A stretch of DNA of 64,000 bases from Bacillota bacterium (lineage in GTDB: Bacteria > Bacillota > Clostridia > Christensenellales > Aristaeellaceae), in assembly GCA_023416585.1 (NCBI GenBank), contig JAEZHM010000019.1, positions 10,166 to 74,165 of the forward strand. The letters run 5' to 3'. The position numbers were made by a program, and so were the translations under genes. Positions 46,102-54,680 of the stretch are shown here, piece after piece. Numbering within the stretch: the stretch's first letter is position 1; every line of letters starts with the position of its first letter. The notes under the pieces are model-generated. The model saw nothing but the letters and a program-made list of their open reading frames with translations. It was not told where the DNA came from and made no database searches.

Positions 46102-46722
46102 TATACATCATAATGGAATATAGTCAGAAGATTATCTCAATTAATCATGACCCCCACGAAACAAACGTGGAGGTCATATACATAGCCTTTCGCCTAATGT
46201 AAGTCATATAACTCCATACAATTTAAGGATTGTAGCCACTTTTCTTTGACCCCAACTTGACTCCAAATTGCATTTCGCACAAGGTCTTTTTGCATTAATA
46301 AAAAGTCTGAAAACCCTTGAATAACCTCATCTTTTTACGTATTTTTTTGTCCCTTCGCCGTTGGGGTAAAAATGGGGTCAAGCCATTCTAAACGTTCCTT
46401 TTATGGTGCAATATTAGGCATAGAAAAGCCCCGAAACCCAGTAAATTCAAGAGTTTCGGGGCTTTGGCTATGTCTAATCCGACATTAGTTACGCGGGTGC
46501 ATTGGGTGCATGATGGGTGCAACATTACACAAGCGCATTTAGACTTCTACCGGAATGCAAAAAAATACATTATCATATATGGACACTTGATGAATCTTAC
46601 TGTGAGCAACCCTCATGTTGCCAGGGAGCTGATTGCCCATGACAGGTACATCCTTCTCCAGACAAGCGGAGGACATACGTACAATAGCACCGTATTAATG
46701 GATTCTTGTAAATGAGTATGTC
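46102..46722. other. Gene-poor region with hairpins and a second integrase relic
   Basis: Two hairpins are present: 46147-46158 with 46166-46177 (GACC..CCACG type, one mismatch), and AAAGCCCCGAAAC (46425-46437) with GTTTCGGGGCTTT (46453-46465). On the minus strand 46223-46279 encodes a short tail FGVKLGSKKSG before a stop. This resembles the C-terminus of clostridial tyrosine integrases, and the second hairpin resembles their terminators. A triple GGGTGCA repeat lies at about 46494-46520. No convincing gene is seen. Confidence 0.4.
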
Positions 46723-46995
46723 TCAGGCGAAATTCTTGCGTAGCAACACTCCTACAATGAGACATGCCGCTCCGCCGATGGTAAGTAGAAAACGGTTCTC
46801 AGTAACAAAGAGATCGAAGTTCAAACCACCACTCAGATTACCGCCCCATGTGATATACTCCCTAGCGGAATCGTACGCTCTCCCCGCAAAATGATGAATG
46901 TCAGAAATTATAATGAGTCCATAAATTCCTAACACGAGTACCACGATACCAGCAACGATCAGAAGTGTGCCAAAATCTCTTCCAAATCCTTTCAT
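46723..46995 (-). CDS. Small membrane protein with two predicted helices, unknown function
   Basis: This 90-residue protein has helices at about 10-30 (LLIVAGIVVLVLGIYGLIII) and 68-84 (FLLTIGGAACLIVGVLL) with a Gly/aromatic-rich loop between. AAAGGA lies about 10 bases before the ATG. I do not recognise a family. It is probably a stand-alone gene in the accessory island. Confidence 0.6.
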   Translation of the reverse strand: MKGFGRDFGTLLIVAGIVVLVLGIYGLIIISDIHHFAGRAYDSAREYITWGGNLSGGLNFDLFVTENRFLLTIGGAACLIVGVLLRKNFA

Positions 46996-47071
46996 ATTGT
47001 AGTGATCCTTTCTTGGTGTATATCAATTTTATTACGACAACAGAACTCAAATTTCTATGCATATAACATTA

Positions 47072-48946
47072 TCAATGATTGGGGCTTCCAAAAACCATCT
47101 TACCATTGGTGTCTATGTAGTATGTATAGCCTTCATCAACGATCCGTGCAAAACCATCAGAATAGTCATATATTTCGTCGGCCACGATATTTGGCCCAAT
47201 TTGGTTCCCGTGTATATCAATGAAAATGCATTCTGATTTTTGATAATCATTCGCCTCTGCGATGAATAGTTTCAATGTCCCACAGCATAGTTGTCCATAT
47301 TTCATATATTTAATAGGTTCGAACATTAAATCACCATTGGTATCGATGATAGATAAGTATCTGACACCAGCTTGATTTGTAACATCTGCCACACTATAAC
47401 CATCGGCAAAACAAGGGGTTGAAACGAACTCATATTGTGATACATCCAACTCCACTTCTGCAGAAATTCCATAAAAACCTCGCTGTTCATCTTGATGCAA
47501 CAAGCCAACCGCCGCGTCAACATAAAACAAACCGTTGCCAAGCAATCCCGTCTTTGTAAGCAGAGCATTTGGAAAGACTTCACGGAAGGTCCATCCCTCG
47601 TTTGTGATATCAAAATGGTATATGTTTGCCAGATAATTGTTATCGTAAGCAACCAGGTATTGATTCTCAATATTAGAAAAATGTATTTCGCCTTGTAGTG
47701 TTGATATATCTGTTAATCTGGAAACCGTGCCAGGCAAAGTATAATACTTACCTGTATAGATATTGAATAGATAATCTACACTGTCCCATGAGAAATCTGA
47801 AACCGTAGTTTGGACCCAGCCCTCACCAAGATAGTATACCTTTTCCACGGCATATCTTGCATCCCAGTTGCCTTCAAGGATTTCCAGGAACTCAGCAAGT
47901 CTGTCGTTTGGTTCACAAATCCATTGACCATTATAACCAATTACGCCTACCCATGTATCAGTAAGGCTGTATGTATCGTAGTGCTTCTCAACGAAAACAA
48001 CACCATCCATCACTGCATTAGACTTTTGGAATGCGACATGCTCTCTGTTTGTAAAACCATAGAAGTTTTCAAAATATTCCATTGCAGGGGTGTATACATC
48101 GGTGATGATATTATCATACGTATCAGGAGATGCTTGAGATATTATCACTCCATCCTCATTTACGAGTCTATTCCCGTCCAGAATGGCAATTCCATGGCTG
48201 AAATCGCTAATTGGTGTATCACCATGTTCTAAAGCAAAGCATACTCTTCCATCTTTATCGATACACAGCCATCTCTCACCTTGAGGCTTAACCCAGGCCT
48301 TTCCTTCAAAAAAATCCCGTCCTTCTTCAAGAACAGTGTTGTTATCAATACTCGAAAAACCCGAGTTTGTAAAACTGGGTAAAGTGTTGCCCCCCTGTGG
48401 TATTAATACCGGAACTGTCCATGGCTCCGTTATTGCATCTGCAACATAAGGCCCCGGTGTAACATAAGGATCGAAAGAGTCCGGTGTGGCATAAGGATCG
48501 AAAGGCTCATAGGTACCGGTTAATTCATGGTTCGGATCGGTCCAGTTGGCTGCGTTCTGATCCTCCTGAGGCTTGGGGGATCCATCACTGTTACCCTGGA
48601 TGTATTCCGGGCTTTGTAGGAAATCTTCCAGTTCAACAAGTGACAGTACATGGAAGTAATCGCCAGAGATATAGCCTTCTGTACCGGCATGGTTTACCTT
48701 ATACCAGGTTTTCCCGTCCGCTTCGGTACTGCCCAGCACAAGGGCAAATGCGTACTCGTTCAATACAGTAATTCTGCTTCCGCCTGGAGCAGAACGGAAA
48801 TTGACGCCGTTGTTGGTTACATAGCCGTAGCTCGATGTGCTATTCTCATCCATCGGTGGCATGACAGTTGCTCTGGCTATACCTGAAAAGCTGAGCATAC
48901 CAATGATCAAAAAGCAAATCAGATTGATTATAGATTTGATTTTCAT
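47072..48946 (-). CDS. Secreted SH3b-domain protein with WG-repeat-like C-terminus
   Basis: The protein is 624 residues from ATG 48946 (AGGAGG 8 bases upstream; the open frame extends further). A signal peptide (IINLICFLIIGMLSFSGIARA) is followed by a bacterial SH3 domain (about 35-100; YVTNNGVNFRSAPGGSR ... WYKVNHAGTEGYISGDYF). A Pro/Asp-rich linker has a DPYATP/DPYVTP repeat. Weak WG-like units follow (WLCIDKDGRVCFA, YLSIIDTNGDLMF, CIFIDIHGNQIG, YYIDTNGKMVF). SH3b domains bind peptidoglycan; WG repeats have no set function. Likely surface-associated. It is divergent from the BspA-like gene. Confidence 0.75.
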   Translation of the reverse strand: MKIKSIINLICFLIIGMLSFSGIARATVMPPMDENSTSSYGYVTNNGVNFRSAPGGSRITVLNEYAFALVLGSTEADGKTWYKVNHAGTEGYISGDYFHVLSLVELEDFLQSPEYIQGNSDGSPKPQEDQNAANWTDPNHELTGTYEPFDPYATPDSFDPYVTPGPYVADAITEPWTVPVLIPQGGNTLPSFTNSGFSSIDNNTVLEEGRDFFEGKAWVKPQGERWLCIDKDGRVCFALEHGDTPISDFSHGIAILDGNRLVNEDGVIISQASPDTYDNIITDVYTPAMEYFENFYGFTNREHVAFQKSNAVMDGVVFVEKHYDTYSLTDTWVGVIGYNGQWICEPNDRLAEFLEILEGNWDARYAVEKVYYLGEGWVQTTVSDFSWDSVDYLFNIYTGKYYTLPGTVSRLTDISTLQGEIHFSNIENQYLVAYDNNYLANIYHFDITNEGWTFREVFPNALLTKTGLLGNGLFYVDAAVGLLHQDEQRGFYGISAEVELDVSQYEFVSTPCFADGYSVADVTNQAGVRYLSIIDTNGDLMFEPIKYMKYGQLCCGTLKLFIAEANDYQKSECIFIDIHGNQIGPNIVADEIYDYSDGFARIVDEGYTYYIDTNGKMVFGSPNH

Positions 48947-49002
48947 TACCAAATCCTCCTTAAAAGACAATTCATACTTATTTGACAACATTGTTTTTAC
49001 AT

Positions 49003-49031
49003 ATTTTAATACAATAAAATAATTATTACAA
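49003..49031 (-). promoter_or_regulatory. Promoter of the SH3/WG gene
   Basis: TTGTAA (49026-49031) and TAAAAT (49003-49008) on the minus strand are 17 bases apart. Confidence 0.6.
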
Positions 49032-49061
49032 GTTACATTCTCTAAAATTTGGTATATTTTG

Positions 49062-49090
49062 TTGCATTGCATCTCTTATCATGTTACAAT
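49062..49090 (+). promoter_or_regulatory. Promoter of the BspA-like gene
   Basis: TTGCAT (49062-49067) and TACAAT (49085-49090) are 17 bases apart, and TGT before the -10 makes it an extended -10. Start is near 49097, shortly before RBS GGAGGG. Confidence 0.7.
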
Positions 49091-49122
49091 ATGGTAAAAA
49101 TGTATTTGTGGAGGGAATAATT

Positions 49123-49941
49123 GTGAAAAAAACAATTGGAATTGTTATAACCACTCTGTTTATTGCAATCATGTTACCTGCGTTGTGTGATGCAAATAAA
49201 AGTTTCATATCTGGTGATTATGTATACACATTAACTCTAGACGGTACAGCGGCCATTACTGATTATAATGGGAATGCAACTGATATTTCTATACCCTACA
49301 CAGTTGACGGTTATGCTGTGACTAGCATTGAAAATGGTGCATTTGGCTGGTGCAACAGCCTGACAAGTATTACGATTCCAAACAGCGTGACGCGTATTGG
49401 ATATAAGGCATTCGCTAGCTGCGACAACTTAATAGGTATCACAATTCCAGAAGGAGTGACGAGCATTGAATGGAATACTTTTAGTTTTTGTAAAAGCCTA
49501 ATAAGTATCACGATTCCAGCAAGTGTAACGAGTATTGGTGATGGTACGTTTAAAGACTGCAAAAGTTTGGAAAACGTCATGATTCAAAACGGTGTGATAA
49601 CATTTGGTGATGGCGTGTTTAAAAACTGTGAAAGCCTTATTAACATTACAATTCCATATGGTGTGACGAGTATTAATGATAATACTTTCAGCGGTTGCAT
49701 AAGCCTAACAAGCATCACGATTCCAGATAGCGTGACAAGCATTGGTGAGTTTGCGTTCGAGGGTTGTTTTAGTTTAGCAAGTATCACGATACCAGCCAGT
49801 ATTACGAGTATTGGCTATGGGGCGTTCCGCGATACCTATGACTTACACTTCGATTGTAGCATGAATTCATATGCACAACAGTATATCAATGATCATACGG
49901 AGGTTTGGGATGATTCCAGTTTGCATTGGATTGATTATTGA
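49123..49941 (+). CDS. BspA-type leucine-rich repeat secreted protein
   Basis: The protein is 272 residues from GTG 49123 (GGAGGG before it). A signal peptide (KKTIGIVITTLFIAIMLPALC) is followed by about seven LRR_5 repeats of 23 residues with the pattern LTSITIPxSVTSIGxxAFxxC. It ends in a short cap (SYAQQYINDHTEVWDD). BspA-like repeats mediate adhesion or surface contact. There is no LPXTG or membrane anchor, so it is released or held non-covalently. The repeats are near-identical at DNA level, which favours copy-number change. Confidence 0.88.
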   Translation: MKKTIGIVITTLFIAIMLPALCDANKSFISGDYVYTLTLDGTAAITDYNGNATDISIPYTVDGYAVTSIENGAFGWCNSLTSITIPNSVTRIGYKAFASCDNLIGITIPEGVTSIEWNTFSFCKSLISITIPASVTSIGDGTFKDCKSLENVMIQNGVITFGDGVFKNCESLINITIPYGVTSINDNTFSGCISLTSITIPDSVTSIGEFAFEGCFSLASITIPASITSIGYGAFRDTYDLHFDCSMNSYAQQYINDHTEVWDDSSLHWIDY

Positions 49942-50572
49942 AAAAAGCTGGTCTGTTGGATCGGGAATATAGCAAAATCTGTGTAAATGGAATACTGACT
50001 GAAGATAAAGAAAAAACTACAACCGCTTTGTTCCCATACTAGATAAGGCAACGCTGGGGATCGACCTAAGCTGCACGAGAGGTTTGGCAAGGGAGCAGCG
50101 ACGGAAACGGCGCTGCTTTTCCCTGTCTGGAACAGCATAGCTGCTCTATTGGATACCGAAAACCCCTGGAGAAAGAGCCTTAGTCTGTAGCATCCAGTAG
50201 AGGCCAATTTCTGAAAAGATCATCAACGGTAGGAAAGCGGGCAGGTAGTGCGCGAGCATTGTGCGCATAATGGAATCAACAAAAAAGCTGTTACTACTGC
50301 GGCAGCGGATACAGCGTAAGTTTTGTGAACGAACCATACAGAAGGATCACAATCAACGGTGTCTCTACCGGTATTCGAGGGGGTTCCAATTCATTCGGAT
50401 ATGAGTGTCAGAAGTGCAGCCATTAAGGCGCATTTGGGTGGCGTAGTGCTTGCCTGTGTCCTGTTGTCTATAGTAACCCCCATAATTATTATGAAAAAGT
50501 TACCCAACCAATACACCTAGTTTATGTTATTTGGAACTTAATCAGAGTACCATAATGATTAGCGATCAGTAG
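49942..50572. other. Degraded region with a zinc-ribbon-like fragment
   Basis: This 631-base stretch has no intact gene. At 50268-50426 on the plus strand a frame without start codon reads CYYCGSGYSV ... YECQKCSH and stop: two CxxC pairs, like the end of a small zinc-ribbon protein. A run of T's and a divergent AT-rich patch lie at about 50480-50570. This is probably the debris of past insertions. Confidence 0.4.
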
Positions 50573-50911
50573 TTATACTGAATTGCGAACGATTTCTTTC
50601 AAGGATGTAACTATCCGATATAGATACCGCCTCTCCTGCGCACTACAGTCCGCCAATACATCCGCAATGTTGTCAGGAGCGGAAGTGTCTTTATGATGCA
50701 AATATCCATCAAGAAGGTCGTCTACTGTACAACCAAGTACGTTAACAATATTGACGATCGTATCCAAGGTAGCGGCGCGTTTTGCATTTTCAATTTTACT
50801 GATGTAGACCACAGACAGGTTCGTAAGCTCAGCAAGGCGCTCCTGGGTAATGTTTCTCTTTTTGCGGATTTTTCGTATGCGCATTCCTAAAACATTGTAA
50901 TCAATACCCAT
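50573..50911 (-). CDS. Xre-family HTH regulator
   Basis: This 112-residue protein has an N-terminal HTH_3 domain (MRIRKIRKKRNITQERLAELTNLSVVYISKIENAKR ... TIVNIVNVLGCTVDDLL). Its C-terminal arm has VLADCSAQERRYLYRIVTSLKEI. The second of two ATGs (50911) has GGAGG 6 bases upstream. It is divergent from a related regulator and shares its C-terminal motif. It probably controls the recombinase cassette or prophage. Confidence 0.88.
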   Translation of the reverse strand: MGIDYNVLGMRIRKIRKKRNITQERLAELTNLSVVYISKIENAKRAATLDTIVNIVNVLGCTVDDLLDGYLHHKDTSAPDNIADVLADCSAQERRYLYRIVTSLKEIVRNSV

Positions 50912-51043
50912 CATTTGCCTCCATAGTTTTCTGCAAAAGATAAACTATTCTGCAATACATCTACTATCATTCTTTTCACCTAGAGCGATTAAAGTATATG
51001 ACAAATCGTCCAGTTGACCTATGACAATTGATAACGAGGGCTT

Positions 51044-51397
51044 ATGGATAATTATTTGAAGGAAATCGGAGAGCGAATTCGGCGAGTGCGAACAGAAAAA
51101 CACCTGTCGCAAGCACAATTGGCAAAAATTCTCCATGTTTCTCCTCCTTACATAAGCAATATTGAGCAAGGTAAGCAGGCTATGAGAATCACCGTACTGA
51201 GTGGTATATCTGATGTCCTGGGGGTATCTGCGGATTGGCTGCTCAAGAACAAACCAAATGAAATCGCTGAGATAACCATTGATAAAATGACCGAATTGTT
51301 AGCAGATTGCTCACCTGAGGAAAAGGAAGCAATCTTGAGGATTATCAAAGATGTGAAGACGACACTTCGCCACATGATGCCAACGCCAACAGAATGA
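51044..51397 (+). CDS. Xre-family HTH regulator
   Basis: This 117-residue protein has an HTH_3 domain (GERIRRVRTEKHLSQAQLAKILHVSPPYISNIEQGKQ). Its C-terminal LLADCSPEEKEAILRIIKDVKTTLRH matches the arm of the divergent regulator. GAGGG lies close to the ATG. The two could compete for a shared 132-base promoter region, as in phage-type switches. It ends at a strong terminator. Confidence 0.9.
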   Translation: MDNYLKEIGERIRRVRTEKHLSQAQLAKILHVSPPYISNIEQGKQAMRITVLSGISDVLGVSADWLLKNKPNEIAEITIDKMTELLADCSPEEKEAILRIIKDVKTTLRHMMPTPTE

Positions 51398-51424
51398 CAT
51401 GACCATAACACAAATGAATTATCA

Positions 51425-51481
51425 AAAACATAAACCAGTGGTATCGGTTATGGAAGTACCAATACTACTGGTTTATGTTTT
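51425..51481 (+). terminator. Strong terminator after the Xre regulator
   Basis: AAAACATAAACCAGTGGTAT (51425-51444) pairs with ATACTACTGGTTTATGTTTT (51462-51481), 19 of 20 positions, followed by TT and an A-T run. It separates the regulator from the recombinase cassette, which therefore needs its own promoter. Confidence 0.85.
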
Positions 51482-51592
51482 TTACCATCATATTCATATA
51501 CAATCAGGCAAGCCATTTTCTAGCAGAGCGACTGGCTCTTTCAAAAACCATTCATGTCGAAAACAGATTTCAAAAGATAAGGAGCAGCGAAT

Positions 51593-53491
51593 ATGAGTGT
51601 ACATGATTCGCAGACCATGAGCATTGAGGAGCAAAAGCGAAAAATCCGCGAAAGGTACAAAGGCGTTGCGAGCGATAGTATCGATATCATTCCATGCATT
51701 GAACTGATTAACTTTTATGAAGATACATCCAGAAAACGTGTGGCTGTATATGCGCGGGTTTCCACAGACAGCGTCAATCAAACATCCTCTTATGAGTTGC
51801 AAAAAAATTACTATGAGGATTTGGTGGCAAGGCATCCAGGCTGGGAGCTGGTAAAAATCTATGCGGACGAAGGTATATCGGGAACTTCCCTCAATCACAG
51901 GGCAGAATGTGTTCGTATGCTCAAGGATTGTGATGAGGGTAAAATAGATCTTATTGTTACCAAAAGCGTTGCGCGTTTTGCAAGAAATGTTGTTGATTGT
52001 ATTGGCGAAGTGCGCAAATTAGCCGCACTTCCTAGACCGATCGGTGTTTTCTTCGAGGCTGAAGGAATATATACGTTGAATAGTGACTACGAAATGCACC
52101 TGTCCTTCGTGGCAGCCATGGCCCAGGAGGAATCACATATGAAGAGTCGTATAATGAACTCTTCCATAGAAATGAGGTTCTCACGTGGTATTTACTTGAC
52201 CCCTACTTTACTTGGTTATGATGTAGACGAGGACGGAAATCTTGTCATCAATGAGGATGAAGCCAAGACTATCCGCCTCTGTTTTTTTATGTATCTTTAC
52301 GGCTACAGTACACAGCAGATAGCAGATACTCTCATGAAACTAGGCCGCCTAACCAAGAAAGGGAACAGCAAATGGACGGCCTCCACTGTCCTCGGAGTTC
52401 TTCAGAACGAGCGTCATTGCGGAGATGTGCTAGCCCATAAGACCTGGACGCCCAACTATCTCGATCATAAAGCCAAGAAGAATAAAATGAACAGAATGCA
52501 GTACCGATATAAAGGACACCATGAAGCAATTATATCCCGTGACGATTTTATCGCTACCCAGCGCTTGATAGCTAACGCAAAGTATGGGTATAAAGGGCTG
52601 CTTCCCTATTTGCATGTAATTGATGACGGAGCTTTGCGGGGGTTTGTTGAGATCAACACCCGATGGTCTGGGTTTAAAAAGGAAGACTATATCAATGCAG
52701 TCCGAAGTATTGGAATAGAAGATGTAGATGATCTATTTGTTTATAGGGATAAACAGGTTAATCCAGGTGATTTTGATTTACGTGGCTATGAGATAGCACG
52801 AGCACAGTTCTTTCAGTCAACAGGAAATGCATCTGTAACCTTTTCTCGCACAGAATTGACTTTCTCCAAACAGTGCATCCGAAAGCTTAACAATGTGACC
52901 GTGGTAGAATTGCTATTTGATCCGGTTCATCACCTGCTGGCCGTGAGATCGGCAAGAAAGGATAACCGGCATGCTGTTACCTGGGCAACTGTCTACGAAC
53001 GGTGCTGCAGCCAGCGTGCAATCAGTGGCGCGGCATTCCTGCCAACACTGTATGATATTCTAGGTTGGAAGTTGGAGAATAAATACCGGATACGTGGTGT
53101 ACGGCGGCAAAAGGACGAGGAAGTTATTCTGTTGTTTGACCTGCATGATACAGAGGTCTATATTCCCTTTCACCATGAAGGCGACGTATTATCAGATTCT
53201 TGTGAGCCATTTGAACTATTCGATCAGAATACCACGCCCTTGGCTTTCGGAAGTAAAACAAAGATGCTAGCATATCCAGCCGACTGGGTAGATTCGTTTG
53301 GTCGTGATGTCTATTGCCACGAGCAGACCCCAGAGCTCGCCGCTATCGACCGGGATGGGCAGTGGGACATATCAAAGGCCGGAACTCCTTATAAAAGCGT
53401 CGTTGAAGTTCAACCTTCCAGCATTACAGATTTACAACAGGGCATTGTATCAATCCTATCGACCTTGAAGGAGGCAACACCTAATGGATAA
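51593..53491 (+). CDS. Large serine recombinase with an unusual C-terminal domain
   Basis: This 632-residue protein has the resolvase catalytic domain (catalytic S57 in YARVSTD, then KSVARFARN and AMAQEESHMKSR). The recombinase domain follows at about 200-330 (GYSTQQIADTLMKLGRLTKKGNSKWTASTVLGVLQNERHCGD). The usual zinc-ribbon is absent. Residues about 397-565 instead hold a domain (GYEIARAQFF ... FSKQCIRK ... GWKLENKYRI ... LLFDLHDTEVYI ... YPADWVDSFG) that recurs in the next gene and, in part, the one after. AAGGAG lies 9 bases before the ATG. This class cuts and joins DNA at att-like sites. The second domain may replace the zinc-ribbon/coiled-coil. Confidence 0.85.
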   Translation: MSVHDSQTMSIEEQKRKIRERYKGVASDSIDIIPCIELINFYEDTSRKRVAVYARVSTDSVNQTSSYELQKNYYEDLVARHPGWELVKIYADEGISGTSLNHRAECVRMLKDCDEGKIDLIVTKSVARFARNVVDCIGEVRKLAALPRPIGVFFEAEGIYTLNSDYEMHLSFVAAMAQEESHMKSRIMNSSIEMRFSRGIYLTPTLLGYDVDEDGNLVINEDEAKTIRLCFFMYLYGYSTQQIADTLMKLGRLTKKGNSKWTASTVLGVLQNERHCGDVLAHKTWTPNYLDHKAKKNKMNRMQYRYKGHHEAIISRDDFIATQRLIANAKYGYKGLLPYLHVIDDGALRGFVEINTRWSGFKKEDYINAVRSIGIEDVDDLFVYRDKQVNPGDFDLRGYEIARAQFFQSTGNASVTFSRTELTFSKQCIRKLNNVTVVELLFDPVHHLLAVRSARKDNRHAVTWATVYERCCSQRAISGAAFLPTLYDILGWKLENKYRIRGVRRQKDEEVILLFDLHDTEVYIPFHHEGDVLSDSCEPFELFDQNTTPLAFGSKTKMLAYPADWVDSFGRDVYCHEQTPELAAIDRDGQWDISKAGTPYKSVVEVQPSSITDLQQGIVSILSTLKEATPNG

Positions 53492-54281
53492 CACTTTTAG
53501 AAGAGGTGATCCGCTCTCAGAACTGTTGCCTCCGCCTCAATCGATGCGAGTTCCCCTTGATACCCTCATATCGGATGGACCGGATAAAATGGATGAAGAG
53601 CAGACAAAGCGTAACACAAATTCTGATATAGCGTTAAATGACCCGAGTACTGATGATGTGATCGACGATCCATCTTTCAGCTACGAGGGCTATCAGGTGG
53701 TTCGGGGTGAATACTTTGCCCATATCAACGAACCATCAATAACAATAAGTGATTATAAAATATCCTTTAATAACGCGTGTATCAAAAAGGCACCTTCTGT
53801 GGAATATGTGCAGGTTCTGGTGAATTCTGAAAAAAAGAATCTTGTTATCCGCCCCTGCGGAGATGATGTAAAAGATTCTTTCTCCTGGCGAACTGCAAAG
53901 TGTAAGCCGAAGCAAATCACATGCAGGGTATTTTTTGCGTTGGTTGTCAATCTAATGAACTGGAATTCTGATTATCGTTATAAGATCATCGGGAAGCAGA
54001 TTAAAAGCCAAGGCGAATACATATTTGTTTTTGACCTGACATCGACTGAAATCTATCAACGGCAAAATGTCTTCGATGAAAATGGAAATGAGAAACGAAA
54101 AACTATGAAACGGCCGGTTTATCCAGATGATTGGAAAGACCAGTTTGGTTTGCCTGTGGATGTTCATCGTAAAGCACTACAGATTAATATTTTCGATGGC
54201 TATGCAGTGTTTGGTATAAAAGAAAATAAACATAACCCAGGTGTACTTGCAGATTCACCTGTGAAAGGAGAAGAAGTATGA
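53484..54281 (+). CDS. Recombinase-associated protein carrying the shared domain
   Basis: This 265-residue protein has an acidic low-complexity N-terminus (1-60). A domain homologous to the recombinase C-terminus follows: EGYQVVRGEYF aligns with GYEIARAQFF, SFNNACIKK with TFSKQCIRK, IFVFDLTSTEIY with LLFDLHDTEVY, and YPDDWKDQFGLPVDVH with YPADWVDSFGRDVYCH. It overlaps the recombinase gene by 8 bases with AAGGAGG upstream, so the two are made together. The function is unknown; it may bind DNA or the recombinase. Confidence 0.72.
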   Translation: MDNTFRRGDPLSELLPPPQSMRVPLDTLISDGPDKMDEEQTKRNTNSDIALNDPSTDDVIDDPSFSYEGYQVVRGEYFAHINEPSITISDYKISFNNACIKKAPSVEYVQVLVNSEKKNLVIRPCGDDVKDSFSWRTAKCKPKQITCRVFFALVVNLMNWNSDYRYKIIGKQIKSQGEYIFVFDLTSTEIYQRQNVFDENGNEKRKTMKRPVYPDDWKDQFGLPVDVHRKALQINIFDGYAVFGIKENKHNPGVLADSPVKGEEV

Positions 54282-54673
54282 GTGGCATACAAGACGATCC
54301 ATGCATTGTAGTTGATTTCCGCAGGAACAGCATTCGCATATTTAAAAGGATATTACGCGAGTTAGAGTATCCAAAATATGTGTGTCTACTGGTCAATCCT
54401 ATTGAGCGAACAGTCGCAGTACAGGTAAGCGATCATCTGGACAGTCGCACACACCGTGTTCCTAATACAATAATTGGGTCAAAGCAGTGCTATGAGATCC
54501 ACAGCCGGTCACTGCTGCTAATGCTTCTTACTTGCAGTGGTTGGGATGAAAACAGTGCATATAGAATGTATGCTTCAGCATGCCTTGATCGTCAGTTTGT
54601 GGTCTTTAAGATGGACGATTCCATCCGGTTAGCGGACGATCCATTGACAATACTTAGAGAAAGAAGTGTATAA
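54278..54673 (+). CDS. Small recombinase-associated protein, third copy of the shared domain core
   Basis: This 131-residue protein overlaps the previous stop (ATGA), with AAAGGAG upstream. It keeps the core of the shared domain: NSIRIFKRIL, VCLLVNPIERTVAV (compare VELLFDPVHHLLAV), a Gly-Trp turn CSGWDENSAYRMYA and FVVFKMDDSI (compare LLFDLHDTEV). The flanking parts are lost. The likeness is weaker than between the first two genes. Confidence 0.62.
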   Translation: MSGIQDDPCIVVDFRRNSIRIFKRILRELEYPKYVCLLVNPIERTVAVQVSDHLDSRTHRVPNTIIGSKQCYEIHSRSLLLMLLTCSGWDENSAYRMYASACLDRQFVVFKMDDSIRLADDPLTILRERSV

Positions 54674-54680
54674 ATGGTAT

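Noticed and set aside
46464..46715. An 83-codon open frame after the GCCCCGAAAC hairpin
   Set aside because: No RBS, no start context and no recognisable motif. It lies in sequence that looks like insertion debris.
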